A stretch of DNA of 64,000 nucleotides, from positions 419,501 through 483,500 of the forward strand of contig NZ_CP019437.1 of the NCBI RefSeq assembly GCF_001940525.2, given 5' to 3'. Each line of letters starts with the position of its first letter. Positions within the stretch are counted from its first letter, which is position 1. Both the position numbers and the translations under genes were made by a program. This document shows positions 45,033 to 53,022 of this stretch, in pieces. The notes under the pieces are model-generated. The model was not told the DNA's origin. It worked only from the letters and a program-made list of their open reading frames with translations, and searched no databases. The DNA comes from Thioclava nitratireducens. Its GTDB lineage: Bacteria; Pseudomonadota; Alphaproteobacteria; Rhodobacterales; Rhodobacteraceae.

Positions 45033-45057
45033 AACGTGCGCATTTCACGAAAGTTCC
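45033..45057 (-). promoter_or_regulatory. EcfG-type promoter of the DUF1328 gene
   Basis: Minus-strand GGAAC (45057-45053), 16 bases, CGTT (45036-45033), about 60 bases before the start. Confidence 0.75.
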
Positions 45058-45081
45058 ATTACCCTGGGTCAGTGATTCCGA

Positions 45082-45106
45082 GGAACATCCAACGCTTTCC
45101 GGCGTT
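45082..45106 (+). promoter_or_regulatory. EcfG-type promoter of the PLDc_N peptide gene
   Basis: GGAAC (45082-45086), 16 bases, CGTT (45103-45106), about 40 bases before the start at 45149. Divergent from the DUF1328 promoter 25 bases away. Confidence 0.75.
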
Positions 45107-45148
45107 TGGGGCGCGATTCATGAGCTCACGAAAAAGGGAGATGGCGAC

Positions 45149-45343
45149 ATGGAAATGAATATGACTGGCCTCGGTGGCTTTTGGGGTATCGTCCTACTGG
45201 CACTCGATATCTGGGCGCTCGTTTCGATCATCGGGTCGAATTCCAGCACCGGGAAGAAAGTGCTCTGGGCGCTTCTTGTCTTCTTCCTGCCTCTGATCGG
45301 TTTCCTGATCTGGCTGGTGGCCGGGCCGCGCGCTTCGAAATGA
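45149..45343 (+). CDS. PLDc_N-type small membrane protein
   Basis: A 64-residue peptide with two hydrophobic helices (about 9-29 and 37-57), GIVLLALDIWALVSIIGSNS and ALLVFFLPLIGFLIWLVAGPR, which match the phospholipase-D-nuclease N-terminal domain PLDc_N. It stands alone without a nuclease. Start 45149 follows AGGGAG at 8 bases. Likely an EcfG-controlled envelope stress peptide. Confidence 0.83.
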   Translation: MEMNMTGLGGFWGIVLLALDIWALVSIIGSNSSTGKKVLWALLVFFLPLIGFLIWLVAGPRASK

Positions 45344-45377
45344 CGAAATCGGGGGTGGTGGAGGCAGCGGCCGTCAC

Positions 45378-45402
45378 GGAACCGCATTCCGCAACCCGCG
45401 TT
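45378..45402 (+). promoter_or_regulatory. EcfG-type promoter of the DUF1469-DUF3618 operon
   Basis: GGAAC (45378-45382), 16 bases, CGTT (45399-45402), about 50 bases before the start at 45453. Confidence 0.75.
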
Positions 45403-45452
45403 GGAACCACAGAAATCGCGGCGAGAAGTCGCGACATGTTTGGGAGAGGTCG

Positions 45453-45872
45453 ATGAATTACCACGATACCGAGAATTCTGACGGCCACGAAGGCCGCGGG
45501 ACGGTGAGCGATTTGCTGAACCGCGTGATCGAGCAAACGCGCGAGATCGCACGGACCGAAGCAGAATTGGTGCGCGCTGAAGCGGCCCACCGGGCTGGTC
45601 TGGCACGCAATGCCGCGATTCTCGGTGCGGTCGCCCTGGTTTTCGCCCTCGGCGCGATCTTCCCCCTGACGCAATCCGCCATCTACGGGCTGGAATGGGC
45701 CGGCCTCGATCGGGGCCCCGCGACGCTGATCGTCGGCGCGGTGCTACTGATCCTCGCCATCCTCGCGGCGCTGATCGCCGCGTCGAAGCTGCGCAAAGTG
45801 TCGAGCCCGCCCACCCGTCTCAAGGAAAACCTGTCTGCTGACGCGCAGGCGCTAAAGGAGAGCTTCAAATGA
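45453..45872 (+). CDS. DUF1469/phage holin 3_6-like membrane protein
   Basis: A 139-residue protein with an N-terminal amphipathic region (SDLLNRVIEQTREIARTEAELVRAEAA) and two transmembrane helices (about 48-72 and 85-110). The domain is named after holins but these chromosomal copies accompany DUF3618 proteins and stress genes. It overlaps the next gene by 4 bases (ATGA). GGAGAGG ribosome site. Confidence 0.82.
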   Translation: MNYHDTENSDGHEGRGTVSDLLNRVIEQTREIARTEAELVRAEAAHRAGLARNAAILGAVALVFALGAIFPLTQSAIYGLEWAGLDRGPATLIVGAVLLILAILAALIAASKLRKVSSPPTRLKENLSADAQALKESFK

Positions 45873-47092
45873 CCGAGAAGAGAACCATTCAGGACATCGA
45901 GAACCGACTGCGCCAAGACCGCGCCGATCTCGCATCGACGCTCGGCGATCTGACCGCGCGTATCGCGCCGGATTACCTCTCCGAGCAGGTGTCGCAGGCC
46001 GTGCGCGATTACGCCGCGCCTGCCGCCCGCAGCGCCGAACAGGCCGTGCGCAAGAATCCGGTGGCCTTCGCCCTCGCCGGCGCCGGTATCGCATGGTTCC
46101 TGCTGCGCCAGCGCAACTCGGAGAGCATCGAGGAAGAAGATCTGGTGGCCGATGCCGATCCGCTCGTGATGCCGAGCGACGCGGGTGCCGACGGCTGGAT
46201 CGACGAGATCGATACGCTGCGCCATGACGCCTCGGTCCGTCTCGAAGATCTCGAAGCCGAGCAGCGCAGCTCGACCGACAAGGCGCGCGACTTCGTCAAG
46301 GAGCGCTCCGAGGTGATGCAGAAATTCGCGAGCGACCTGCGCAACACGCTGTCCTCGGGTCTGAGCGACCTCAACGAGGATGCGCGCGATCGCGTGGTGC
46401 GGGCCCGCGAAAGAGCCTATTCCGCCCGGATTCGCCTGCAGGACGGGGCGACCCATGCCGGGTCGACCAGCAAGCAGATGGTCAAGGATCACCCGCTGAT
46501 CGCTGCCGCCATCGGCTTCGCCGTCGGGGCCGCGATCTTCAACGCGGTGCCCAAGCCGGACGTCAATGTCAGCCGCCGCAGCTTCGGGCCGCGCGCCAAC
46601 CGCCTGTTCAACGAGGCAGAGCGTCTGTACCGCGACGAGAAGCGTCGTGCGGGCAAGGTGGCCGACCAGTTCACCGATGAACTGAAGCGGACCGCCCGCT
46701 CGGTGATGAGCTCGGCCGGTGACGAGGCGCGCAGCGCCGCACGCGATTTCGGCGATCAGGCGATGGCTGCCGGAGAGCAGCTGATCGACCGCCTCTCGCG
46801 CCAGTTGGCTGAGGAAGCCAATCGCGCGCTGCGCGATGTCGGTCAGTCGCTGCAGAAAGGCGAAGACGAGGTCCGCGCCGGGGCGCAAGAAGCCAAGGAT
46901 GCCGCGCGGGCAAAAGCCGAGGATGTGGCGTCCAAGGCCGAGGCGAAGACCCACGAAGCGGCCGAGAAGGTGAAGGCGAACCATTCTTCGTCCTCTTCGT
47001 CGAGCACCTCGTCGACTGGTTCCGGCTCGTCCGGCGCCGGCTCGACCGGCGGGGACAGCGCGTCGTCGTCGAGTTCGAAGGCCACCCACTGA
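45869..47092 (+). CDS. DUF3618 protein with serine-rich tail
   Basis: A 407-residue protein. The N-terminal DUF3618 stretch is IQDIENRLRQDRADLASTLGDL, with a short hydrophobic segment (FALAGAGIAWFLL, about 67-80) and a second near 210 (PLIAAAIGFAVGAAIF). The middle is a charged, alanine-rich coiled-coil region (about 95-190 and 255-345), and residues after about 370 are almost only Ser, Gly, Thr (low complexity). Translationally coupled to the DUF1469 gene; envelope or membrane-shaping role is only a guess. Confidence 0.8.
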   Translation: MTEKRTIQDIENRLRQDRADLASTLGDLTARIAPDYLSEQVSQAVRDYAAPAARSAEQAVRKNPVAFALAGAGIAWFLLRQRNSESIEEEDLVADADPLVMPSDAGADGWIDEIDTLRHDASVRLEDLEAEQRSSTDKARDFVKERSEVMQKFASDLRNTLSSGLSDLNEDARDRVVRARERAYSARIRLQDGATHAGSTSKQMVKDHPLIAAAIGFAVGAAIFNAVPKPDVNVSRRSFGPRANRLFNEAERLYRDEKRRAGKVADQFTDELKRTARSVMSSAGDEARSAARDFGDQAMAAGEQLIDRLSRQLAEEANRALRDVGQSLQKGEDEVRAGAQEAKDAARAKAEDVASKAEAKTHEAAEKVKANHSSSSSSSTSSTGSGSSGAGSTGGDSASSSSSKATH

Positions 47093-47111
47093 ACGGTGGG
47101 GCAGTATGCAG

Positions 47112-47143
47112 AAAGGCCGGGCATCGCGCCCGGCCTTTTTCTT
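47112..47143 (+). terminator. Terminator of the DUF3618 operon
   Basis: aaggccgggc-atcgc-gcccggcctttttc: a 10-bp stem with five Ts. Confidence 0.92.
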
Positions 47144-47180
47144 TGCGCGGTTATCGGTGGGGATGCGAGACCGACACCCA

Positions 47181-47220
47181 AAAGTAAACCGGCGCCGCGA
47201 TCTCTACGGCGCCGGTTTAC
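47181..47220 (-). terminator. Terminator of csbD
   Basis: A 14-bp perfect stem gtaaaccggcgccg (47184-47197 with 47207-47220) and TTTT on the minus strand at 47183-47180, 35 bp after the csbD stop. Confidence 0.85.
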
Positions 47221-47255
47221 ATGTTTTACGCTGAAACAGGGTCTGTTTCTGAAGA

Positions 47256-47453
47256 TCAGATCGAGCTGGACCAGGTGTCGACTTCGCGCTCGGCGTCTTC
47301 CTTGGTCTTACCGTATTTCTTCTGGATCAGGCCGACCATCTGCTCGCGATGACCTGCGGCCTCCTGAAGTTCGTCGTCGGTCAATTCGCCCCAGTTCTCG
47401 CGGGCCTTGCCCTTCATTTCGTTCCAGTTGCCTTTTATTTGATCCCAATTCAT
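47256..47453 (-). CDS. CsbD family general stress protein
   Basis: A 65-residue hydrophilic protein with the CsbD signature MNWDQIKGNWNEMKGKARE and GHREQMVGLIQKKYGKTKED. CsbD-like proteins are abundant stress-induced proteins; the molecular function is unknown. Start 47453 is set by the family N terminus and a GGAG ribosome site. A GGAAC-N16-CGTT element lies upstream. Confidence 0.92.
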   Translation of the reverse strand: MNWDQIKGNWNEMKGKARENWGELTDDELQEAAGHREQMVGLIQKKYGKTKEDAEREVDTWSSSI

Positions 47454-47501
47454 GGCGTCGCTCCTTTCAAGATGAAGACGCGGGTTCAGGCGTCTCTCAT
47501 C

Positions 47502-47526
47502 AACGTTTCGCCGGGGGCGATGTTCC
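47502..47526 (-). promoter_or_regulatory. EcfG-type promoter of csbD
   Basis: Minus-strand GGAAC (47526-47522), 16 bases, CGTT (47505-47502), about 50 bases before the start at 47453. Confidence 0.78.
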
Positions 47527-47549
47527 TCTGCACGGCAGCACAAAAACAG

Positions 47550-47575
47550 GGAACCCGCTATCGTCCGACGGCGTT
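47550..47575 (+). promoter_or_regulatory. EcfG-type promoter of the AI-2E transporter gene
   Basis: GGAAC (47550-47554), 17 bases, CGTT (47572-47575), about 35 bases before the start at 47610. Confidence 0.75.
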
Positions 47576-47609
47576 AGATCGCGAAACCAAGAGGGAAGTA
47601 ATTCTCGAA

Positions 47610-48671
47610 ATGCATCGCCTGGAGACCCTGTCGCGCATCGCCATGATCGTGATCGCTGTAATCGCTGTCGTGGCTGCGCTGAGCCAGGTGGAAAGCCTAC
47701 TCGCGCCCGTCGTGCTCGCGCTCGTCGTGGGGATCGTGCTTTCACCGATTTCCGATGCATGGGAGAAAAGAGGTCTGTCGCCTGTCTGGGGGGCGCTTAC
47801 CTCGCTCGTGATCTCGCTGATGATCGCCGTGCTGCTGGTCCTCGTGATCCAGCCGGTCGTCTCCGAACTGATGCGACAGGCGCCGAAGGTGATGGACGAC
47901 ATGCGCTCCACCATCATTCATATGCGCCACATGTTCCAAGGCATCCAGGACGCCTCGAAAGAGGTCAGCGACGCGATCACGCCGGCGACGGATGGCGCCA
48001 AGGATAGCGGCGGCAATGGCGACAAGAGCGCCGTGCCGGATGCCAAGGATCTCGTGATGCTGGCGCCGTCCATCATCGCACAGGCGCTGATCTATGTCGG
48101 GGCGCTGTTCTTCTTCCAGCTTTCGCGCGGCGAAATCTACAACTGGATCGCGAAGCACCTCGCGGAGCCTTCGAGCCGCGGCGCTACGGCTGCACGGTTG
48201 CGCAAGGCGGAGACACGGGTGTCGCGCTACTTCCTCACGATCACAGTGGTCAATGGCGGTCTCGGGCTGGCGGTGGGCGTCGCGATGCAGCTGATCGGGC
48301 TCCCGAACGCGCCGCTTTGGGGGCTTGTGGCCTTCCTCATCAACTACATCCTTTATCTCGGCCCCGCGGCGCTCATCATCGCGCTAGGATTCGCAGGCGT
48401 GGCCACGTTCGACGGGGTGCGCGTGATCCTGCCGCCGCTGATCTATATCGTGCTGAACGCGACCGAAGCCCAGTTCGTGACCCCTGCCGCGATCGGGCGG
48501 CAGATGCGCCTCAATCCGCTTCTGGTGTTCCTGTCGCTGACCTTCGGGATCTGGCTCTGGGGGCCGCTGGGCGGGATCGTGGCGATCCCGCTGCTGCTCT
48601 GGGCGCTGGTGCTGACGAACAGCTTGCCCGACCCGAAATCCGAGCCGGAGCAGAAGCTCGAAGCCGACTGA
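47610..48671 (+). CDS. AI-2E family transporter (PerM/TqsA-like)
   Basis: A 353-residue membrane protein with about eight transmembrane segments, matching the AI-2E exporter superfamily by FFFQLSRGEIYNWIA, LAVGVAMQLIGLPNAPLWGLVAFLINYI (in parts), LGPAALIIALGFAG and RLNPLLVFLSLTFGIWLWG. Start 47610 (MHRLETLS) is preferred because upstream residues are not family-like; a GAGGGA lies some distance upstream. Substrate unknown. Divergent EcfG-type promoters shared with csbD. Confidence 0.85.
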   Translation: MHRLETLSRIAMIVIAVIAVVAALSQVESLLAPVVLALVVGIVLSPISDAWEKRGLSPVWGALTSLVISLMIAVLLVLVIQPVVSELMRQAPKVMDDMRSTIIHMRHMFQGIQDASKEVSDAITPATDGAKDSGGNGDKSAVPDAKDLVMLAPSIIAQALIYVGALFFFQLSRGEIYNWIAKHLAEPSSRGATAARLRKAETRVSRYFLTITVVNGGLGLAVGVAMQLIGLPNAPLWGLVAFLINYILYLGPAALIIALGFAGVATFDGVRVILPPLIYIVLNATEAQFVTPAAIGRQMRLNPLLVFLSLTFGIWLWGPLGGIVAIPLLLWALVLTNSLPDPKSEPEQKLEAD

Positions 48672-48693
48672 ACCGGCGGGTCGCGGCGACGGA

Positions 48694-50268
48694 TCAGACC
48701 ATTTCTTCCGGAATGAACGGCACTTTGCGCGCGATCTTGCGCGCGGCCTCCACGTCATAGGGGAGCACGAAGCCCTCGCGATCCTCGGGGGCTTTCGTGG
48801 CATTCGCGCGGGCCAGCTCCGCCCAGGCAGAGACTGCGCGCGTCGGGTCGAAGAAGGCCTCTTCGGGCGCGGGCGGCAGCCAATGGCGCATCAGGCGGCG
48901 ACGCATGGCCGGGATGCCGTCGTTGCGGCGCAGATAGACACCCGCCTCGCTGTCCCAATGCAGCGACCGCGCGTTGAGATTGGCCGAGGTGATCAGCGCG
49001 GCGTCCTCGTCGAAAATCGAGACCTTCGCATGGACGTAGATCAGCGGCGCGCCGCCGGTGCGCAGCGCCCCCTCATCACCGGGGTCGGCAAGGCAGGGCT
49101 CTGCCGGGCAGCCGATGAACAGACGATTGCCGAAGGCTTCGCGGAGCGTATCCAGCGCGCGCACCTGAAGATATTCGCCATAGCGCACGTCGCTGGTCGG
49201 GCGATCGGCCAGCATCAGCGTTTCGGGCGCGGCGGGCAGGATCAGGATCAGGTTGAGATTGGGGTTCTCCCGCGCCGCCCGGGCCAAGTGGTGCGCCAGA
49301 GTGCGCGAGCGGAAGAACTGGCTCTCGAGATAGATCAGCTTCTGCGCCCGCGCGATCAGCATCTCATGCGCGTTCTCGATCTCGGTCCGATAGAACTTCG
49401 GCCCGATGCGGAAGGTCGCGAATTTGCGCCGCTGCGACAGGGTGCGCAGCAGGCGGCGCGGCGGTTTGGCGCGGTTTTCGCCGGAGCAGCTTTCGTGGAA
49501 GCTCTCGAGATGGGCCTTCGCCTCGGCGACGACGGGGCCGGTCATCATGAGCTGCACATCGTGCCATGTCATCTCGCCGTCGCGCTCGTGCACGGGGGTG
49601 TCGAAGCGCCGGTTGTCGAGATCCAGCCCGCCGATATAGAGCTTCTTGTCGTCGAACACGGCGAGCTTCTGGTGGTGTGTCGCCGGGAACAGCTTCGGCG
49701 GCGTCGCGACGAACTTGCGGCGGATTTTGCAATCCGATCCGGCCTCAAGATATTCCCGCAGCCCCGGCATGTCGCGCATCGCGGTCAGCCGCTTGGCCTC
49801 GTCCATGTCGTTGAGCCACGACGTGTGCTGCCCGAGCTTGTGATAGACATAGGGCCAGAAGATCGTACGCGGCACGATGCCCGATTGCGCCGGGTGCATC
49901 AGCGCACGCAATTTCAGCTTCGCCTTGGGACCGCCCGCCAGTTCGCGCGCGGCGCAGAACATGCGGATCGACGACCATGTCATCCGGTGAAGATCCGGCT
50001 TTGCGCAGGGGTCGAAATCGGTCAGGTCGATCTGTATCCTCACGCCGCGCTTCAGCATGTGAATGATCAGGTCGAACCACGTCTTGCCGATCGCGCGCCC
50101 GCGGTCGGATTTCAGTGTGGTGTTGAGGTCGAAGACGCGGAATGAGCAATGAATGGAATGACGCGCGTCGAGAAAGGCATCCTCGAGCACGGGATAGGCC
50201 TCTGCTGCGGTCAAAAGCAGCTTTACGCGGCTCTCGGCGTGAACTCCGGCTTGTTTAAGACGTTCCAT
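48694..50268 (-). CDS. Phospholipase D/cardiolipin synthase-like protein
   Basis: A 524-residue cytoplasmic or peripheral protein with two HKD motifs: H199-Q-K201...D206 (HHQKLAVFDDKKLYIGG) and H413-A-K415...D420 (VHAKVSIFDEDAALI), each followed by the usual G/N-rich strand (DLDNR and SANLNAR). The pair forms one active site for phosphatidyl transfer or hydrolysis. It lies 61 bp downstream of the histidine kinase gene on the same strand and may be the last gene of the stress operon. Lipid versus nuclease activity unresolved. Confidence 0.85.
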   Translation of the reverse strand: MERLKQAGVHAESRVKLLLTAAEAYPVLEDAFLDARHSIHCSFRVFDLNTTLKSDRGRAIGKTWFDLIIHMLKRGVRIQIDLTDFDPCAKPDLHRMTWSSIRMFCAARELAGGPKAKLKLRALMHPAQSGIVPRTIFWPYVYHKLGQHTSWLNDMDEAKRLTAMRDMPGLREYLEAGSDCKIRRKFVATPPKLFPATHHQKLAVFDDKKLYIGGLDLDNRRFDTPVHERDGEMTWHDVQLMMTGPVVAEAKAHLESFHESCSGENRAKPPRRLLRTLSQRRKFATFRIGPKFYRTEIENAHEMLIARAQKLIYLESQFFRSRTLAHHLARAARENPNLNLILILPAAPETLMLADRPTSDVRYGEYLQVRALDTLREAFGNRLFIGCPAEPCLADPGDEGALRTGGAPLIYVHAKVSIFDEDAALITSANLNARSLHWDSEAGVYLRRNDGIPAMRRRLMRHWLPPAPEEAFFDPTRAVSAWAELARANATKAPEDREGFVLPYDVEAARKIARKVPFIPEEMV

Positions 50269-50329
50269 GCGGCTCGTTGGGTTGAACGGCCGCGAGGGTG
50301 ACCTGTGGTCGCCGCGGCTGGTATCTCAT

Positions 50330-52180
50330 TCAATGGCTCTCATCAGAAACTGTTTCGGGCGTCTCGGATTTCAAGCGTTCTTCGTGACGCAATTCGCTCT
50401 CGACGAGGGGGCGCAGTGCGAACGCGGCGCTGAGCATATACTCGTCTTCGTCGGTCTGGATCTCGATCGAGCCGCCCAGCTGCTGCACGAAGGCGTTCAG
50501 CAGTTGCGAACCGAGCCCGGTGCCTTCGACGGCCTCCAGCGGCGGGGCATCCCTATCGACGGTATTGCGCACGCAGAGCCGCGCCTGCATCCCTTCGAGC
50601 CTGCGCAGCGAGATGTCGAGTTGCGGTTTGCCATCGCGGGCAGAGGCGTATTTCATCGCGTTTGTCATCGCTTCGGTCAGCAGAAGCGAGAGGGGCACAG
50701 CCTGATCGGGGGTCAGGTGGATGTCGTCGATATTGCAATCGACCGCGATATGGCGGCCCGGCCCGGTCGCGAGTCGGGTGATCTGGCGCACGATGTCGGG
50801 CAGCAGTTCCTGCGCCTGAATGTCGGTGAGGCCTGAGGTCTGGTAGAGTCCGCGGTGGATCGTGGCGAGCGAGATGACCCGCTCCTGGAGCGATTTCATA
50901 AGCCCCTTGGCTTCGGGCGTGCGCGCCTGCCGCATCTGCATGTTGATGATCGAGGCGATGAGCTGGAGGTTGTTCTTCACCCGATGGTGGACCTCGCGGA
51001 GCAGCACTTCCTTGTGGTGCACCATGTCCTCGAGCTCGGCCTCGTCATGCAGGATGGTTTCTGTCATCCGGTCATAGGCCTCGGCGAGGTCGCGGATTTC
51101 CGACGGTGCGGTCGACAGATTGAGATTGCCCACGATCCGGCTGCCGGTGGCGAAGCTGGAGATCGCGCTCGACAGTTTGCGGACATGGCCGATCACCAGC
51201 TTCTGCATTGCGAAGTAGGCGACCAGCAGGCTCGCCATCCACATCAGGGCCGGGAACAGCACAGGCGAAATATCAGCGAAGGGACTAAGCGCCGAGGCCG
51301 CCTGTGCGGGCCAGCTGCCAAGCGCGTAGAGCTGGTTGGGCACCAGTTCGACGACGGAATAGACCCGTTCTATTCCGAGGTTGGAGTCCCCCGAGAAAGT
51401 CACCGCGCCATTGCCCGCCAGCAGTTTCAGAGAGCGGTCCACCGGCAGGTGCGACTGGGTGTTCGAAAGCCCGTCCGAGGAGGTCAGGATCGTGCCTTCG
51501 CGGTCGAAGGTCATGATCACCAGCGGCCGGTCATCGGCGAGCTTCGGTCCATCCTTGGCCAGCGAGAGCGAGGAGTGGCTCATCGAGATCGCGATGATCC
51601 CGATATGATCGCCCGCCGCGTTGTAGACCGGATGGGCCACGCCGAGCACGGAGGTACCCGACACCGGCGCATCGCGGTTGACGTAGAAGCTGGTGCGGTC
51701 CGCAGTCAGCATCTTCTCGAAGACGTCCTGGTTCTTGAAGTCGTAACTCTTGCCCGAATTCGAGCAGGTCATCTTGCCGCTGTCTGGGATGAAGGAGACG
51801 AGCGAGAACTCCGGAAAGGCCCCTGAGATCTGCCGCATCCAGTTCGAGCAGGCCTCGGCATTGCCCACGAGCGGCTGGACCGTGCTGGCGAGGACGCGCG
51901 CGGCGTCCTGCGCGTGCTGAATCACCCGCGTCTCACCGGCGACGGCGCGCATCGTCTCGCCCATGAGGGCGGCTTCGGACCGCGCCTGCGCTTCGCGCAC
52001 TACCGAGGTCGATTGCAGCACGGCGATGATCAGCAGAGGGAAGAGAGCAACCGCCAACATGAAGGCGAGGCGCACGCCAAGCCCGTCGAAAAACGGAATG
52101 ACGCCCCGTTTCCTGGCTCGGAACGGGGCGTGATCACTGTAGTGCTCGTCGTCTGCCGCTTTCGCGGCTTCCGAATTCAT
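50330..52180 (-). CDS. HisKA_2-type sensor histidine kinase of the general stress response
   Basis: A 616-residue kinase. Transmembrane helices near residues 34-58 and 302-326 flank a periplasmic dCache-like sensor with two cysteines (C111, C139); a HAMP-like segment follows, then HisKA_2 with phosphoacceptor H399 in HHRVKNNLQLIAS and an HATPase domain with LLTEAMTNAMKYA and EGTGLGSQLLNAF. Kinases of this class phosphorylate PhyR. Its ATG overlaps the ecfG stop, which ties it to the nepR-ecfG operon and makes it the likely PhyK. Confidence 0.9.
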   Translation of the reverse strand: MNSEAAKAADDEHYSDHAPFRARKRGVIPFFDGLGVRLAFMLAVALFPLLIIAVLQSTSVVREAQARSEAALMGETMRAVAGETRVIQHAQDAARVLASTVQPLVGNAEACSNWMRQISGAFPEFSLVSFIPDSGKMTCSNSGKSYDFKNQDVFEKMLTADRTSFYVNRDAPVSGTSVLGVAHPVYNAAGDHIGIIAISMSHSSLSLAKDGPKLADDRPLVIMTFDREGTILTSSDGLSNTQSHLPVDRSLKLLAGNGAVTFSGDSNLGIERVYSVVELVPNQLYALGSWPAQAASALSPFADISPVLFPALMWMASLLVAYFAMQKLVIGHVRKLSSAISSFATGSRIVGNLNLSTAPSEIRDLAEAYDRMTETILHDEAELEDMVHHKEVLLREVHHRVKNNLQLIASIINMQMRQARTPEAKGLMKSLQERVISLATIHRGLYQTSGLTDIQAQELLPDIVRQITRLATGPGRHIAVDCNIDDIHLTPDQAVPLSLLLTEAMTNAMKYASARDGKPQLDISLRRLEGMQARLCVRNTVDRDAPPLEAVEGTGLGSQLLNAFVQQLGGSIEIQTDEDEYMLSAAFALRPLVESELRHEERLKSETPETVSDESH

Positions 52181-52782
52181 GCGGCGGCAACTCCGGATTT
52201 GCCCATCACGGCGAGGGAATTTCGATCCGTGCCGGACAGGATATCTTCACCTTCCTCGAGCCCGAGCATTTCCGCAAGCCGGGCGCGTGCGCGGTTGGCG
52301 CGGCTTTTCACCGTGCCCACGGCGACGCCCATCATGCCGGCAGCTTCTTCGTAAGAAAAGCCAGATGCGCCGACGAGGGTCAGCACCTCGCGATGTTCCG
52401 GGCTGAGCTGATCGAAGGCCTCGACGAAATCATTCATCGCGAGACGTCCGTCATGCGCAGGTTTCTCATAGAGCGATGCGGCGTGAATCCCTTCAGGGTC
52501 AGCGACCTCGCGCTTGCGCTTGCGCCGGTCCGAATAGAAGGTGTTGCGCAGGATCGTGAAGAGCCATGCGCGCAGATTGGTGCCGCGTTCGAACTTTTCG
52601 ATATTCGACCACGCCTTGACGATCGTGTCCTGCACGAGGTCGTCGGCCGAGGCCGAGTTCCGGGTCAGCGACAGCGCGAAGGCACGCAGGGCCCCGAGGT
52701 GATCGGGCAGCTCCTCACGCGGATCGCGGGCTTCGCTGGAGGCATTGGCTTTGGACGAATTGGTGTTGGAGGGCGAAGTCAT
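52177..52782 (-). CDS. ecfG: General stress response ECF sigma factor EcfG
   Basis: A 201-residue ECF15-type sigma factor. Region 2 has SADDLVQDTIVKAWSNIEKF and LRAWLFTILRNTFYSDRRKR; region 4 has LSPEHREVLTLVGASGFSYEEAAGMMGVAVGTVKSR (in parts). Held by NepR until phosphorylated PhyR displaces it. Coupled to nepR (4-base overlap upstream) and to the kinase gene (4-base overlap downstream). Confidence 0.96.
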   Translation of the reverse strand: MTSPSNTNSSKANASSEARDPREELPDHLGALRAFALSLTRNSASADDLVQDTIVKAWSNIEKFERGTNLRAWLFTILRNTFYSDRRKRKREVADPEGIHAASLYEKPAHDGRLAMNDFVEAFDQLSPEHREVLTLVGASGFSYEEAAGMMGVAVGTVKSRANRARARLAEMLGLEEGEDILSGTDRNSLAVMGKSGVAAA

Positions 52783-52925
52783 TTTCCGCCCTCCTTCGCC
52801 TTGAGTTGCGCCAGCAAATCCTTGAACCGATCCGGCACTTCTTCCTGAAGCGCCTCCTCGTAAACCTTCTTCAGGTTTTGATTGATCTGGTCCCTGATAC
52901 TGGACTTAGGCTTTTCGTCTGCCAT
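52779..52925 (-). CDS. nepR: Anti-sigma factor NepR
   Basis: A 48-residue protein, with an alternative start at 52937 adding MYSD. It contains the NepR core IRDQINQNLKKVYEEALQEEVPDRF, whose two helices bind sigma EcfG or PhyR. No strong ribosome site precedes either ATG. First gene of the nepR-ecfG-kinase operon and driven by the minus-strand EcfG element in the nepR-phyR gap. Confidence 0.92.
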   Translation of the reverse strand: MADEKPKSSIRDQINQNLKKVYEEALQEEVPDRFKDLLAQLKAKEGGK

Positions 52926-52964
52926 ATCACTATACATCCGGTTTCGATCCCACTCATTTTGCAC

Positions 52965-52990
52965 GGAACCGAACGCGGGGCCAGAGAGTT
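52965..52990 (+). promoter_or_regulatory. EcfG-type promoter of phyR
   Basis: GGAAC (52965-52969), 17 bases, AGTT (52987-52990), 33 bases before the phyR start. Confidence 0.7.
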
Positions 52991-52997
52991 TGGTTCC
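52972..52997 (-). promoter_or_regulatory. EcfG-type promoter of the nepR-ecfG operon
   Basis: Minus-strand GGAAC (52997-52993), 17 bases, CGTT (52975-52972), interleaved with the phyR promoter on the other strand. Confidence 0.8.
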
Positions 52998-53022
52998 CGA
53001 AAAAACGCAAAAGGGGGTTTTC

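Noticed and set aside
45453..45872. Prophage remnant, suggested by a holin-like domain
   Set aside because: No other phage gene is nearby; the DUF1469 domain is common in non-phage stress operons and the gene has an EcfG-type promoter.
48883..50145. 420-codon plus-strand frame
   Set aside because: Antisense to the phospholipase-D-like gene whose two HKD motifs are intact.
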